A stretch of 64,000 nucleotides of DNA from Triangularia verruculosa (GCA_033296885.1 MU863887.1:186001-250000); one strand, 5' to 3'. Counted from the first letter of the stretch, positions 21,661 through 31,133 are shown. A program made the numbers and translations. Notes: generated by a model not told the origin, from the letters alone.

Positions 21661-22035
21661 TCATTTCTTTGAAGTCCTTTCATCCTGCAATTTCTTCACT
21701 TGGGCTTCTAATCTTGTGATCTCAGCTATTGTTTTGATTCTTCGCCGTCAGTCTTGGAGGTAGATTCAGAAGGGCTTTTTGTAAGAATGTGGCATACCCT
21801 TTTTCGTCTCTTTGATCTCATCCACCTCCAGCTTTGACCACCCCCAATACGCGAGCTGGTATACGAAGACGGCGAGAAGGGCGGTCTTGGCGACGGGTCG
21901 AGTCCATGCCTTGTAGAATACTCCTGTTTGTGAGGTGGTGGTGGGGTTTTGGGAGGAATAGCCTCGTATTTGTGAAGATGTGATGGGGCGTCTGAGCATG
22001 GGGAGACGGAGGAGGGTTGTGCGGAGGGGTGACAT
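21661..22035 (-). CDS. Small mitochondrial inner-membrane-like protein
   Basis: Unrecognised 100-residue protein from two exons, 21798-22035 and 21661-21725, with a 72-nt intron (donor GTATGC, acceptor CAATAG). Without splicing the frame ends early in 14 unrelated residues. With splicing it continues as a charged helix (AEITRLEAQVKKLQDERTSK), which supports the intron. The N-terminus (MSPLRTTLLRLPMLRRPITS with RGYSSQ) is an Arg/Ser-rich mitochondrial targeting sequence with a likely cleavage site at RGY-SS. One hydrophobic segment (TALLAVFVYQLAYWGW, about 51-66) precedes the C-terminal coiled coil. The layout resembles assembly factors such as Ina17, but I cannot claim orthology. Confidence 0.75.
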
Positions 22036-22608
22036 GTTGGGTTGTTTCTCTTTCTTTTGTGAGATATAAAGATCCTGTATGTCAAGTTGGATTTGTAGTT
22101 GGGTGATATACTGCTATCGTTGATATCAACCTCTAAAGTGGACGGGGCTGCTAACTCTCACATGAAGTTCGTTTGATAGGGGAGCATTCCTCATTGGCTT
22201 TACTTCCCGTACCCCTGCAGTGAACCCCGCTGCTGCCAGTTCCACAGGGCGGTCCATGCTCCCCGCGTGGCTTGTGGATACGCTCAACGACAGATGGCCT
22301 GAACTTGTCCCCCCCGTTCCAGCATCAAGGGTCGCTTGCTGCTGTGCTTGTAGGCTGGGGTGTGTGTGTGTGCGCGTGCAATCTGGCCAGTCTTTTAATT
22401 ATTTATCTCGACTCCTTTCTCCCTCACCATACCATTGGACCTGTCCGTAACGACCAATTCTTGATACCCCGAACGTCAATTCACTTCTACCCGCCCAGTC
22501 TATTCCGCTACACGAACCTCAGCTTTACTTCCGAGCTACGGATAGCTGTCCTCGAGCTTTACCTCCAACCTCCAACCACCACCAAATTAACCCACCACAA
22601 CTCCCACA
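22036..22608. promoter_or_regulatory. Divergent promoter region
   Basis: This 573-base gap lies between the mitochondrial-protein gene and the SERP1-like gene. A TG-rich tract lies at about 22357-22376. No further gene is supported. Confidence 0.4.
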
Positions 22609-22956
22609 ATGGTACGCCCCCTTTTCCGAATATCGATAACAGAGAGGGGGTGAATACTGACCAGAGCAAAAGGCCCAAACACCCACCCAAAGACGAGCGA
22701 ACCAGAAGTTCGCCAAGGACACCGAGGCGCGCATGGGCAAGAACGTCGAGCAGCTCAAGAAGAAGATCCCCAAGGAGCAGCTCAAGTCGCCCATCTCCCC
22801 CGTGTGGTTGGGTACGTTCTCCCCTCATAAAAGCCCAGCCAGCGTGTTGAACAATTGCTGACAATGAATTCCCCCCAAAAAAAAACAGGCGTCCTCGGGT
22901 TCATCGTCTTTGGCGGTCTCATCTTTGAGGCTCTGAGCCGCATCTTCGGTCGATAA
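22609..22956 (+). CDS. YSY6: RAMP4/SERP1 (Ysy6) stress-associated ER protein
   Basis: A 69-residue tail-anchored protein of the Sec61 translocon. Three coding exons are 22609-22611, 22673-22811 and 22889-22956. The first intron interrupts the gene immediately after the ATG, so the initiator codon is alone in its exon. The product starts MAQTPTQRRANQKFAKD, continues with a Lys-rich segment (NVEQLKKKIPKEQL), then PISPVWLGVLGFIVFGGLIF, the single C-terminal membrane helix, and ends EALSRIFGR. Size and layout match RAMP4/Ysy6, which stabilises membrane proteins during ER stress. The gene would be missed by simple ORF calling. Confidence 0.93.
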
Positions 22957-23441
22957 ATCACCCAACAACAAACCACACCGAGTATAAAACACTAACAAAT
23001 CACATTTTTTTGGGGGAAAACCGGCGGGAAGCCAATGGAGAGCAAAATACATATATACCTACCTGAGGAATGCCTGAGGCCCTGAGGAGCTGGACCGGGC
23101 GAAAGAGGACAGGTTTGCCAAAAAGGGCATATACCTAACAAATTACCGGGTCGCGGAAGATGGGGGAATCTTGACACAACTCATCGAGAAAGGGTAGCGG
23201 GCGCTGGCTGGGATGCTGCCAAAACATTTTGTGCACACATTTTTGTACCATGTTTTTTTTTTATCTTTTGTTGTTGTAAACATCTTGTATTTTGTCTTGT
23301 TGAACTGGCCGAAAAGAAAAGAGCCATTCTTTCGCCTTTCGAAGTTTTTATATACATGTATCATCTACAATGCTTACATCTCGGCCCAAGAAAGCGGTGA
23401 CTTGAGCAATATCATATATACCATAATCATTCCCCGTCTCC
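22957..23441. other. Intergenic region
   Basis: This 0.49-kb region follows the SERP1-like gene. It has T-rich runs at 23238-23280 and becomes CT-rich toward 23440. No gene is supported. Confidence 0.4.
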
Positions 23442-23972
23442 CTACTCCCTCCGCTCCCTGTGCTCCCTCCGTCCTTCATAGCCTCTCCGACTCTCATAAT
23501 CCCTCCCCTCCCTCCGTTCCCTTGTCTTCCCCTCATACACACTCCGATCCTTGTACACCCTACTCTCCCTCAACTCCCTCCGATAATCATACTCTCTATC
23601 CTCCTTCTGTCCTTCCCCCTCCCCCTCCTGCCACCTCCCCCAAAACCCCCGCTGCCCCTCCCACCCCCTATAAAAATGCCTCTCCTCCCTCCTCCGGTTC
23701 TTGTACTCCCCTTCTTGTCTCTTCTTCCTCTCCAGCCGAAACCTAGCCCAGTTAGCCCACCCCACAACCCCCCACAACACCCACTTGCCCACCTGCCTCT
23801 TCATCTCCCACACCAGCAACCCGACGTCTCTCACCCTCACCCAGTAATACCACTGGTTGTGGGTGGTGACGAGCCATTCATACCGCGCAACAATTTCAAA
23901 AGCTAACAAGGCGACGATCGCGAACCAAAAGAGTGATAAGAGCAAGACGGAAGGTACAAGAACCAGCACGAG
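23442..23972 (-). other. In-frame ORF directly after the SMAP gene stop codon
   Basis: Immediately after the TGA of the SMAP-domain gene, the same frame stays open for another 176 codons to a stop at 23442. It begins with a strongly hydrophobic stretch (VPSVLLLSLFWFAIVALLAF), then QWYYWVRVRD and a Trp-rich segment, and ends in an Arg/Glu/Tyr-rich tail. There is no ATG before codon about 57, so it is not an obvious free-standing gene. It could be a stop-readthrough extension, an exon of an unrecognised gene, or an accident of a purine-rich strand where stop codons are rare (the tail). The hydrophobic part is not explained by base composition alone. Confidence 0.25.
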
Positions 23973-24836
23973 TCACGCGGCCCCCAGACCGCGTTTCTGG
24001 CCGCCAGTCTCGAACTTTTGGCGGATGCCGGCCGAGAACTGCTGTTCGAGTTCGGCTGAGACGTGGTTGATGTCAAGACGGCCGGGACGAGTGGTGGTGG
24101 TGGAAGAAGTGGAAGAGGGGGTGGTCTTTTTGGCGCCGAGGAGACGCATGAACTTGGACTGCCGGGATTCACCGCCGCCGAGGGCGTTGACGTTCCAGTT
24201 GTCGGCTGCTGACGAGGTAGTTCCAGCCGTGACGGGCGCAGCGGCAGACTCGGTCTTCTTCTTCTCTTTCTTTGGCTTGACAGGCTCGTCGTCGTCGTCG
24301 TCGTCGTCATCTTCAGTCTCGGCAGTCTTGGCCTTCTTTTCTTTCTTCTCTCTTCTTTCCCTCCTCCGCTTTTCCTTTTCGTCCTCCTCTTCATCCTTCT
24401 CCTTTCTCTTCTTGCGTGACTCCCTAGATTTGATCGTCTCCACCTCCGAATCAACCTCCTGCTCCTTCTCTCTCTCTCGCCTCTTCTTTTCCTTCTTCGC
24501 CTTCTTCTCATCTACCTCGGTATTATCATCCTCCTTCTTCTCCCTCCGCTCCTTCTTCTTCTTCTTGGGCCTCTCATCCTCGGTCGTCACGTTGTTGTCG
24601 GTGGCTTCAGTAGCAGCAGCAGCATCCTCCTCAGCCTTGCGCTTCTTTTCCTTCTTCTCCTTCTTGTGCTTCTTGCTCTGCTGTTCTTCTTCCAGAACCG
24701 ACTCGGCTACGTCCTCTAGTTTGGAAGACGACTTCTTGGACGACCTCTTCTCTCTCTTCTCGCTCTTGATTGAGGGGGCGGGGGCGCTGAAGATGGATTC
24801 AGAATCCTTGCGCTCTTTTCTGGAGGAGGAGCCCAT
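23973..24836 (-). CDS. Lysine-rich SMAP-domain (nucleolar KNOP1-like) protein
   Basis: A 287-residue intronless gene. Residues 1-215 are almost entirely Lys/Glu/Arg (many KKEKK and KRRERE blocks) with a run of eight Asp followed by Glu near residue 182, which is typical of nucleolar proteins. The C-terminal module NWNVNALGGGESRQSKFMRL (about 222-241) with LLGAKK is the SMAP (small acidic protein) domain found in KNOP1/C16orf88-like proteins. The end QKFETGGQKRGLGA fits fungal members of the family. The start is the ATG at 24836, since homology-like sequence (MGSSSRKERKDSESIF) begins there; the open frame extends upstream with a non-conserved leader. A telobox-like motif lies about 190 bases upstream. 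A role in ribosome biogenesis is inference. Confidence 0.8.
   Translation of the reverse strand: MGSSSRKERKDSESIFSAPAPSIKSEKREKRSSKKSSSKLEDVAESVLEEEQQSKKHKKEKKEKKRKAEEDAAAATEATDNNVTTEDERPKKKKKERREKKEDDNTEVDEKKAKKEKKRREREKEQEVDSEVETIKSRESRKKRKEKDEEEDEKEKRRRERREKKEKKAKTAETEDDDDDDDDEPVKPKKEKKKTESAAAPVTAGTTSSAADNWNVNALGGGESRQSKFMRLLGAKKTTPSSTSSTTTTRPGRLDINHVSAELEQQFSAGIRQKFETGGQKRGLGAA
24286..24312 (-). repeat. Coding GAC/GTC microsatellite (poly-Asp)
   Basis: Eight consecutive Asp codons in the SMAP-domain gene are encoded by an uninterrupted trinucleotide run, a likely site of length polymorphism. Confidence 0.85.
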
Positions 24837-25322
24837 TTTGATTGTTGGGTGATGAGAGGTGGTGAGTTTAAGGTGAGGGGGTGAGAAGAGAAGGGGAGAG
24901 TGGATGAGAGTGAGGAGGTGAAGTGAAGTGGGTGGCTGGTGAGAGAAGTCAAGTGCGACTATCAAGGTGGTGCTCCACTCATTGGGGTTTTGATGCATGA
25001 AAAAAATTGGAGGCTAGCGTATCACAACCCTAACCCGTACCGCTGTGACATGGGGATAAAACAAGCGGTCAAGAACAGGTGACAGCAGGACAAAAGTGAT
25101 TATGATGGTATTTTCTACAGAAAAGCGTTTCATGCGCTTGATGATTGGACAGTGGTTCCGACGCTGTGGCATATGAGATGTAGCGGCGGCCCTCCGAAGA
25201 AATATGTCAGCGCTGTTCTGATTATAAACGGGATCAATTCCAACGATACAGATGTAATCGGTACTTCCCGCTCATGATCCACTCCCCCTCTCCTTCTCGC
25301 AGTTTCTCAGCAGTCATTGCCC
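24837..25322. promoter_or_regulatory. SMAP gene upstream region with telobox-like AACCCTAACCC
   Basis: This 486-base region lies between the SMAP gene start and the SNRNP27-like gene end. The motif AACCCTAACCC sits at 25026-25036. Such telomere-like boxes are enriched upstream of ribosome-biogenesis and translation genes in several fungi and plants, which suits a nucleolar product. No gene is seen. Confidence 0.5.
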
Positions 25323-26257
25323 TCAGCGAGGAGGACTCAAGGGCCTGTTGAAACCGCCTACACGGTTCATGTACTGGCGGTACTCCGTCTTCTTCTCCTT
25401 CTTGATGGCACCCACCTTGTTTCCAATGACTTTCTTTCCCTTCGTCGTGCCAAACCCGCCAAAGCCCATCATAGCAGCCATGTCGTCCAGCCCGTCATCT
25501 GCAACAACAACATCGTCTTCTTCGTCCTCATCCATTGGGTCGGCGTCAAACCGCCCTCTTGACTGGTGATATTCTTCGTGCTCCTCGCTACGGTCACGAG
25601 AGTATGTCCCGTCGTGGTCATCCCGTGTCTTCACTTTAAACGACACAGGTGCCGCCGCAGGTGTGGACGCGTTGGTGCTGTTTGGTTTGGAGCGCGTGGG
25701 TAGTTGTGTGTCCTTCTCCGCGTGCCTGCCACCGCCGATCTCACGATCGAATCCCCTGTCTGGGCTTTCTGAGCGACGGGGTGAGTCTACGGGAGGTGCG
25801 CGGCGTTGTGGTGGTTGAGGGTCTCTAGCGGGTGGTTTATCTGTGAACTGTTAGAGATCCGCTAGTCAAGTGTGCTGACGAGAGACTTACCAGCTAATTT
25901 CCCGGCATCATTTGGAGTGTTGCTTCCTCTTTCCTTATCTCTGTCTCCCCTTGGCTCATCGCGTTGACGATAACCCTTACTTCTATCGTCTCGCCTGTTG
26001 TCGCCCCGAGGGGATCGCGATCGTCTTCTGTCGTTCCTATCTCTTGACCTAGAGCGGCGCCTCCTGCTGTCTCTATCTCTGTCCCTATCCCTATCTCTTC
26101 CGTGGTGGTCGCGCGAGGACTGGTGGTGTCTGTCTTTGTCGTCGTCGCGGTCTCTGCGTCTGTCATGATCGCGACGGCGATCTCTGTCTCTGTCTCTGTT
26201 GTCGTAGTGCGATCTGTCACCTCCGCGGCGGGAGTAGCCGTGGCTTCGGTCGGCCAT
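25323..26257 (-). CDS. U4/U6.U5 tri-snRNP protein, SNRNP27 family
   Basis: This is a spliceosome protein of 294 residues. Two exons on the minus strand are 25891-26257 and 25323-25840 (50-nt intron, branch CTAAC, acceptor TTCACAG). Exon 1 encodes an RS/RD domain with long runs of Arg-Asp and Arg-Ser (about 5-105). The C-terminal 60 residues carry the family signature: MAAMMGFGGFGTTKGKKV, then KKEKKTEYRQYMNRVGGFNR and PLSP. That C-terminus is nearly invariant from fungi to human SNRNP27, which is added at the tri-snRNP stage. The start at 26257 (MADRSHGYSRRGGDR) is the first ATG of the RS domain. It is divergent from ELP5. Confidence 0.93.
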
Positions 26258-26796
26258 CTTGTTTTGGTAAGGCTGGTTAGTTGCGATAAGATGCAAACGG
26301 GTGTGACGTCGGCAGGCAACCTGGAAATTTCTAGACTGGAGCTGGGAAACGATGCGGCTGAGACAAGGCGAGCGCGTCGGCGTTGACAGTTGGGTGGGCC
26401 AGCCCCCTGTAATTTAGCGGGGAGATACCTGCCGGTGGTCCAAGCGCTACCTGAGATCTTATCTTTTTGGTGGGGTTGTGCTTGAAATTCATCAGATACT
26501 CAGAGCACATATGGGGACGAGTCATCTGGTAGTTAGGTCAGCTGTAAGATATGAGGCTCTAGTGGGCTCTAGTGGACTCGTTGGTTAGTATGAGAAGGTA
26601 TAATCTAAAGGATTTCAGAATTTCTACATATCATTGCCTACCAAAGTGAAATCTAACTTCAAAGTCATCTCAAGCTCTGAAATCCTCCCCACTTTACACT
26701 CGTCTTCCCTTTTACACGCTCATATCAGGACCGAGACTTCACTCTCACCATCACGAGATATCTCTTCGTCTCACAACCTTATACCCAAAATTTACC
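26258..26796. promoter_or_regulatory. Divergent promoter of SNRNP27-like gene and ELP5
   Basis: This 539-base gap lies between two start codons pointing apart. No motif or gene stands out. Confidence 0.45.
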
Positions 26797-27909
26797 ATGG
26801 CACCCTCAGCAGCGGCCCACCACCGCTCTCACTCCCTCCTGCTTCTCCAAAAGCTTCTCAATCTCCGCGACAAAGCCTCACCACTCACTCTCATCCTCGA
26901 CACACTCGAGCAATCAGCCCAGCCAGTACTCAATGAGTTTATGACCAGAGCCAAGGTATGGCCGCCTATTCCCCCCTTTTCTTCCAGCCCATATCTAACA
27001 TCATCCAGATCTCCAAAACAAAAATAATCTTCATCTCCCTCTCCACCCACAAAAAACCACCCCTCGCCAACGTCTTCATCCGCGGCCGCCACAAAACCCT
27101 CCAGCAGCTCGCCGCCGAAATCATCCCTCACGTCACCCCCTCTCCCTCCTCCCCCAACCAAAGTATGTCTTCCCCCCCTTCTCCCCTTTACATCTCACTA
27201 ACACCCCTCAGAAAACCTCCTCCTCATCACCCCCCTCCACCCCCTCCTCTCCCACCCTCACCTCCTCCCAACCTTCCTCCAATCCATCATCCCCCCTTCA
27301 ACCTCCTGCCTCCTAGTCTACCACCTCGACATCCCCCTTTTGCTCTCCCCATCACCCTCCTACTCCCCAACCCCCCTCCAAATCCTAACCCACCTCTCCA
27401 CCTCAATCCTAACCCTCTCCTCCCTCCCCCAAACCCTAGCAAGCAAAGCAGCAGCCGACAAATCCCTCCCCTCCCCCACCTTCGGTCTGAACTCCGGCCG
27501 CGAGGGCGTTCTCGTCGGCCTCCACCACCCCCCATCTCCCTCCCAATCCTCCCAAAAAGACGGCGTGGTAATCACCATGGAACTCCGCCGCAAATCCGGC
27601 CGCGTCGTCCAGGAGAAATTCGTGCTGTTCCCTTCATCATCATCATCAGAACCCCAGATCAAGAGCGTAGGGGCGTTGATGCTCCTGTCCGACCACCCGG
27701 CCTTCTCTACCGTTGGTAATGATGAACAAGAAGAGGATATGGAAGCGACCTTCAACCTTGGCCTCACGGAAAAACAACGGCGCGACAGGGAGGGTGTCGT
27801 CCTCCCTTACTTTGACGCGCAAACTGAAGTCGGGGGTGGGGAAGGAGGTAGGATCTTGTATGACATGGGCAGGGAGGATGATTTTGATGAGGAGGAGGAC
27901 GAGATTTAG
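26797..27909 (+). CDS. ELP5: Elongator complex subunit Elp5 (Iki1)
   Basis: The gene encodes a 336-residue subunit of the Elp4-Elp5-Elp6 RecA-like ring of Elongator, which modifies wobble uridines in tRNA. Three exons are 26797-26955, 27009-27162 and 27212-27909, with small introns of 53 and 49 nt. The N-terminal region has LLLLQKLLNLRDKASPLTL and LANVFIRGRHKTLQQLAAEI. The C-terminus has the conserved Iki1 signature LGLTEKQRRDREGVVLPYFD, then ILYDMGREDDFDEEEDEI, an acidic tail. The middle is Pro/Ser/Leu-rich and less conserved. As in other Elp5 proteins the P-loop is absent. Assignment rests on the C-terminal signature and overall layout. Confidence 0.9.
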
Positions 27910-28286
27910 TTTCTTTTTATTAGAAAAAAAAAGAAAAAAAAAGACTTGATCAAAATATAATCACTGCCACTGTCACTTATGTGAATATTATGCCATGATA
28001 CCGGATCAATGTTCGCTGTCAGAAAATAAAATAAAAAATAACTCCTATCGCTGCCCAGTCAAGGGGTATCTCGTACAAAACGCTTCCCCAGTCCCAAAAC
28101 CCAAATCCCATGGCAAAACACACAACCATGAAGAATATAATATACCCGTGTCACGGTACCGTACCAAGACGTCATCGTAACACAGCAAAAAAACCCACCA
28201 AAAACACTTGCCCGCTTTCCTCAGCAACACTTCCTCCCCTTCGTCCCTTGTTCTGGTCCCCCGCCTCCTTTCCCAAATCCAATAAC
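27910..28286. other. Intergenic region between convergent genes
   Basis: This 377-base gap carries A-rich runs at 27924-27943 and AT-rich sequence, consistent with 3' UTRs of ELP5 and the ASX-homology gene. Confidence 0.4.
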
Positions 28287-31133
28287 TTACTCGACACTAC
28301 CAGCTCTAGAAGGACCAGCCTCCCCAGAAGGACCACCACCACCAGAAGAACCATCACCACCAGAAGGGCCAGCCTGCCCAGAAGGACCAGCCTCCGCAGA
28401 AGGACCAGCCTCCGCAGAAGGACCAGCCTGCCCAGAAGGACCAGCCTGTCCAGAGGGACCAGCCTGCACATCAGGACTAGCCTGCCTAGAAAGAGCAACA
28501 TCACGACCCCAAGTCCCAGGTCCACCTAAATTGAGAATGTTCAGACCACCCCCATAATCAACATTCACAACGGACCCAACCGTGCCATCACTATCCATCA
28601 CATCCTGATGAACCGCCGGTGAGCCTAAACGGCGCCTGGAGCGGGGTCTCAACTCCGCGTCCTCCAACGGGCTCCTAGCTCTCCGCTCCCCAACAGTGTA
28701 GTTCTCGGTAAAGTGCGATGCGTTACTTGGAACCTCCATGTACCGAGCATCGCGAGGTCCGTGCGGCGATGGGATTCCGAAATCGTCTCCGTGCACAGTG
28801 GAAGTGCCAAAAACATAAGAATTGCCCACGGGATGGAGCATGCCGAGTGCCGGCGGGAGCTCTTCCCCCCACTCCTCCGGATACTGAAGGCATATAACTC
28901 GCCCCCCGAGGATCGCCAAAAGCCCCCTGCATCGACGTGTAACAAAGTATATGTCTTCACCGGGGGCATCGATTGCACAAATTGGTCCATCACGCGGAGC
29001 AAGGATCAGAGGATAAAGGGCCGGGTCACTTGGGAGCGGACTGTTGGGAAGAAATTCCCTCACGTCAGGAGGTTCCGATGAACTTGAGCGCAAAGCAGGA
29101 GGTTCCGGTGAACTTTCATAGTACGAACCAGGAGGTTGCGGTGAAATTGCTTCACCAGTTTGGCCATCGTAGATCTCCTAGTTGCCCGATGCTGGGGCTG
29201 GATTGGCCGTTGGAGCAGAATTCGCTACCGCTGCCGCGGTGGTGGATGCTGCCGTCATGGGTTGGAAGGTAGGCGGTAGAGGTGCCTCGTTGAATTTCAA
29301 CGAAGGTGCTGAAGATAGATCAACTCTTGGGCTAAAGCTCGGTATAGCTGCCGGGGCTGTCGCGGTGGTAGATGCGGCTGTCATGGCTTCGAAGGTAGGC
29401 GGTAGAGCTGCCGCGTTGGAGTTCGTCAAAGGTGCTGATGCTGTCGCTGCAGCCATTGTGACCTGTTCCACATGAAGTAAGGCCAGGCGTCGTATGGCGG
29501 GTGAGGCCTCTCGACCAGTCACAACGAGTCTGAAAGCAGTCTCTGTCATGTCTTCGAGCTCTTCCGGTGAGAGTTCTAGAGCTATCATTTCTCTTTGACC
29601 AGGTACTGGTAAGTGTACTGTCTGGGAGGAGGCAGAGGAGAAAAGAGGTGGCATGGTTGTAGGGCTTGGTGGTGAATCCATGAATTCAAAATCAACCCTG
29701 GGTACACCAACATCGTCCATTTCCTGATTCCAATCATCATCATCATAATCGGTTTCTCCATCATCGTCATTATCGCTGCCGTCCTCATTGTCGTCGTCCA
29801 CTTTCACATCATCATCCTTCTTGTCATCGCTATCATCGCCACCACCATCACCCTTACCGTCCCCGCCGCCCTCACCGCCCTCACCGCCCTCACCGGTATT
29901 TCCACTGCCATCATCTCCCTCGTTGGTATCTTTCTGAGGACCGTCACCTTTGTCATCGTCTTTCTGGACATTCGTAGATCCGGGCTGAGCAGACTCTCGC
30001 GCGGGGCCGGTAGCGGAATCGCTATCTTTCAGCTCTCCCTGCGGCTGGTGTGAGCCAACCCGGGTATCATAAATCGTATCATAAATCGGCCTGCCTCCTG
30101 ATCCACCTTTCTTTGTTGTAGGTCTGACATTTCTGGTACTTCTTCTGCGGTTAGAGTCCGGCCCCACCTTATTTTCGGAGGAGGGAGAAATTGCCGAGAC
30201 CGAAGAGCAACGCGCCCGGCTCTGCTTCTAGGACAGCGTTGGCGAGCCAGTGTCGGCGTCATCCTTGGCCTTATCGCCATCGGCCTTATCGCCATCTGCT
30301 GGATCTGGATGGTCAAGGTCCATCGTGTCCCCCTGCTCGGCTGTCTCTGCCGCCTTCTTCTTGCCATCACCATTACCAGGCTCATTGGCCAGGAACTGGT
30401 CCTCGAATGCGTGCCGAAGATGCTTATCAAAGTCGCCGCGCTTAGATTTGAGGTGCGCTCTCCACGACCTCTTGAGCCAGGCCTCAGTGAGACGGCCTTC
30501 TGCAATGCTGTCATAGTAATGGGCGCAGTCGTTCCGAAAGTTGTCGTCATTTGACAGTGCCTCTACATCCGGGGACCCGTACAAGCGGTAACGCTTGGGG
30601 AGTAAGGCAAGAATGGCCTCTTTGTCGGCCGGCGTCAGACAATCCCATGCCTCAGGACTCAACAATATGTCCTAATAAGCCAACAGTTAGCGGCGATAGC
30701 ATTGGCATGACAGGATGCGTACGCGAAGCTTGGACCCATTACCCACGTCCAAAAGACCCGAGCTCTTACCCCAAAGCCTTGGGGCCTGGAACCGACGGGC
30801 CTGCCTCATCTCAAAAGCAGTTCCCTTCTTCTCGGCGATATGAAGAGTGGGCGAAGACTGCGAAGCTCGCGTAAGAACCCGGACTTGGCGGCCCTGAGAA
30901 TCTTCGTCGTCGCCATTAGCTTCTTTGTCCGAGGCAAGACTCGGGACTTCCTTAGAATCATCATCCACGGTATAGGGATCCTCAACGTCAGAGCCTTGCA
31001 ACGCGTCATGCACGATCGAGTCCTGAACTCGCTCTATGCAGAGCTCGGAGCTGGTGGGACTTGACGGCCAAGGAGAGGTATCGGATGTTGGTGTATCTGA
31101 GGGAGACAAACCGTTTTCACAATTGCCAATCAT
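28287..31133 (-). CDS. ASX-homology (ASXH/DEUBAD) domain protein gene with two in-frame TAG codons
   Basis: Exon 1 is about 30723-31133 and exon 2 starts at 30671 (51-nt intron, branch CTAAC, acceptor TTATTAG). The join gives SKLRDILLSPEAWDCLTPAD, the start of an ASXH domain (about 138-235) with DKEAILALLPK, NDDNFRNDCAHYYDSI and LTEAWLKRSWRAHLKSKRGD. This domain occurs in ASXL proteins that activate the BAP1-type deubiquitinase for H2A. A TAG at 30228-30230 ends the strict product at 284 residues, but the same frame continues (VGPDSNRRRSTRNVRP, an acidic stretch, LPPTFxxMTAASTTA repeats) to a second TAG at 29178-29180, then continues again to a TAA/TAG-free end at 28287 with AGPSGQ repeats. 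Reading through both gives about 931 residues. Candidate explanations are RNA editing, nonsense mutation or, for the second stop, splicing. The start is uncertain. Confidence 0.7.
28318..28480 (-). repeat. 18-bp coding minisatellite (AGPSGQ/AGPSAE repeats)
   Basis: Near the C-terminal end of the extended ASXH frame, a hexapeptide of the form AGPS(G/A)(Q/E) is repeated about seven times with variants GGDGSSGGGG. It is encoded by imperfect 18-bp units. Disordered collagen-like tracts of this kind vary in copy number between strains. Confidence 0.85.
29165..29191 (-). promoter_or_regulatory. Second in-frame TAG within a possible RNA hairpin
   Basis: In the transcript, CAUCG (29187-29191) pairs perfectly with CGAUG (29165-29169). 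The UAG at 29178-29180 lies in the middle of the 17-nt loop. A competing explanation is a 51-nt phase-0 intron at 29178-29228 (donor GTAGCG, acceptor CTAG ending at the stop itself), although I see no CTRAY branch site in it. Confidence 0.35.
30218..30248 (-). promoter_or_regulatory. First in-frame TAG within a possible RNA hairpin
   Basis: In the transcript, GGCUC (30244-30248) can pair with GAGCC (30218-30222), and inside that GCU (30235-30237) pairs with AGC (30224-30226). The eight-nt loop GUCCUAGA contains the UAG at 30228-30230. The base before the A is U. The following codon is AAG. No GT in the preceding 150 bases offers a phase-compatible intron that would remove this stop. Confidence 0.4.

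Noticed and set aside
23857..24852. 331-codon plus-strand frame rich in Ser and Phe
   Set aside because: It is the exact antisense of the Lys/Glu-rich SMAP gene; AAG/GAG codons read backwards give CTT/CTC, so the frame is a shadow.
28110..28529. Repeat-rich region that resembles a CRISPR array at first glance
   Set aside because: The units are contiguous 18-bp coding repeats with no spacers, in a eukaryote.
30168..30400. Intron that would remove the first TAG of the ASXH gene
   Set aside because: The only GT sites upstream within the domain-distal region are in phase 1 and no nearby AG restores the frame; an intron ending at the TAG itself would shift the frame into an early stop.
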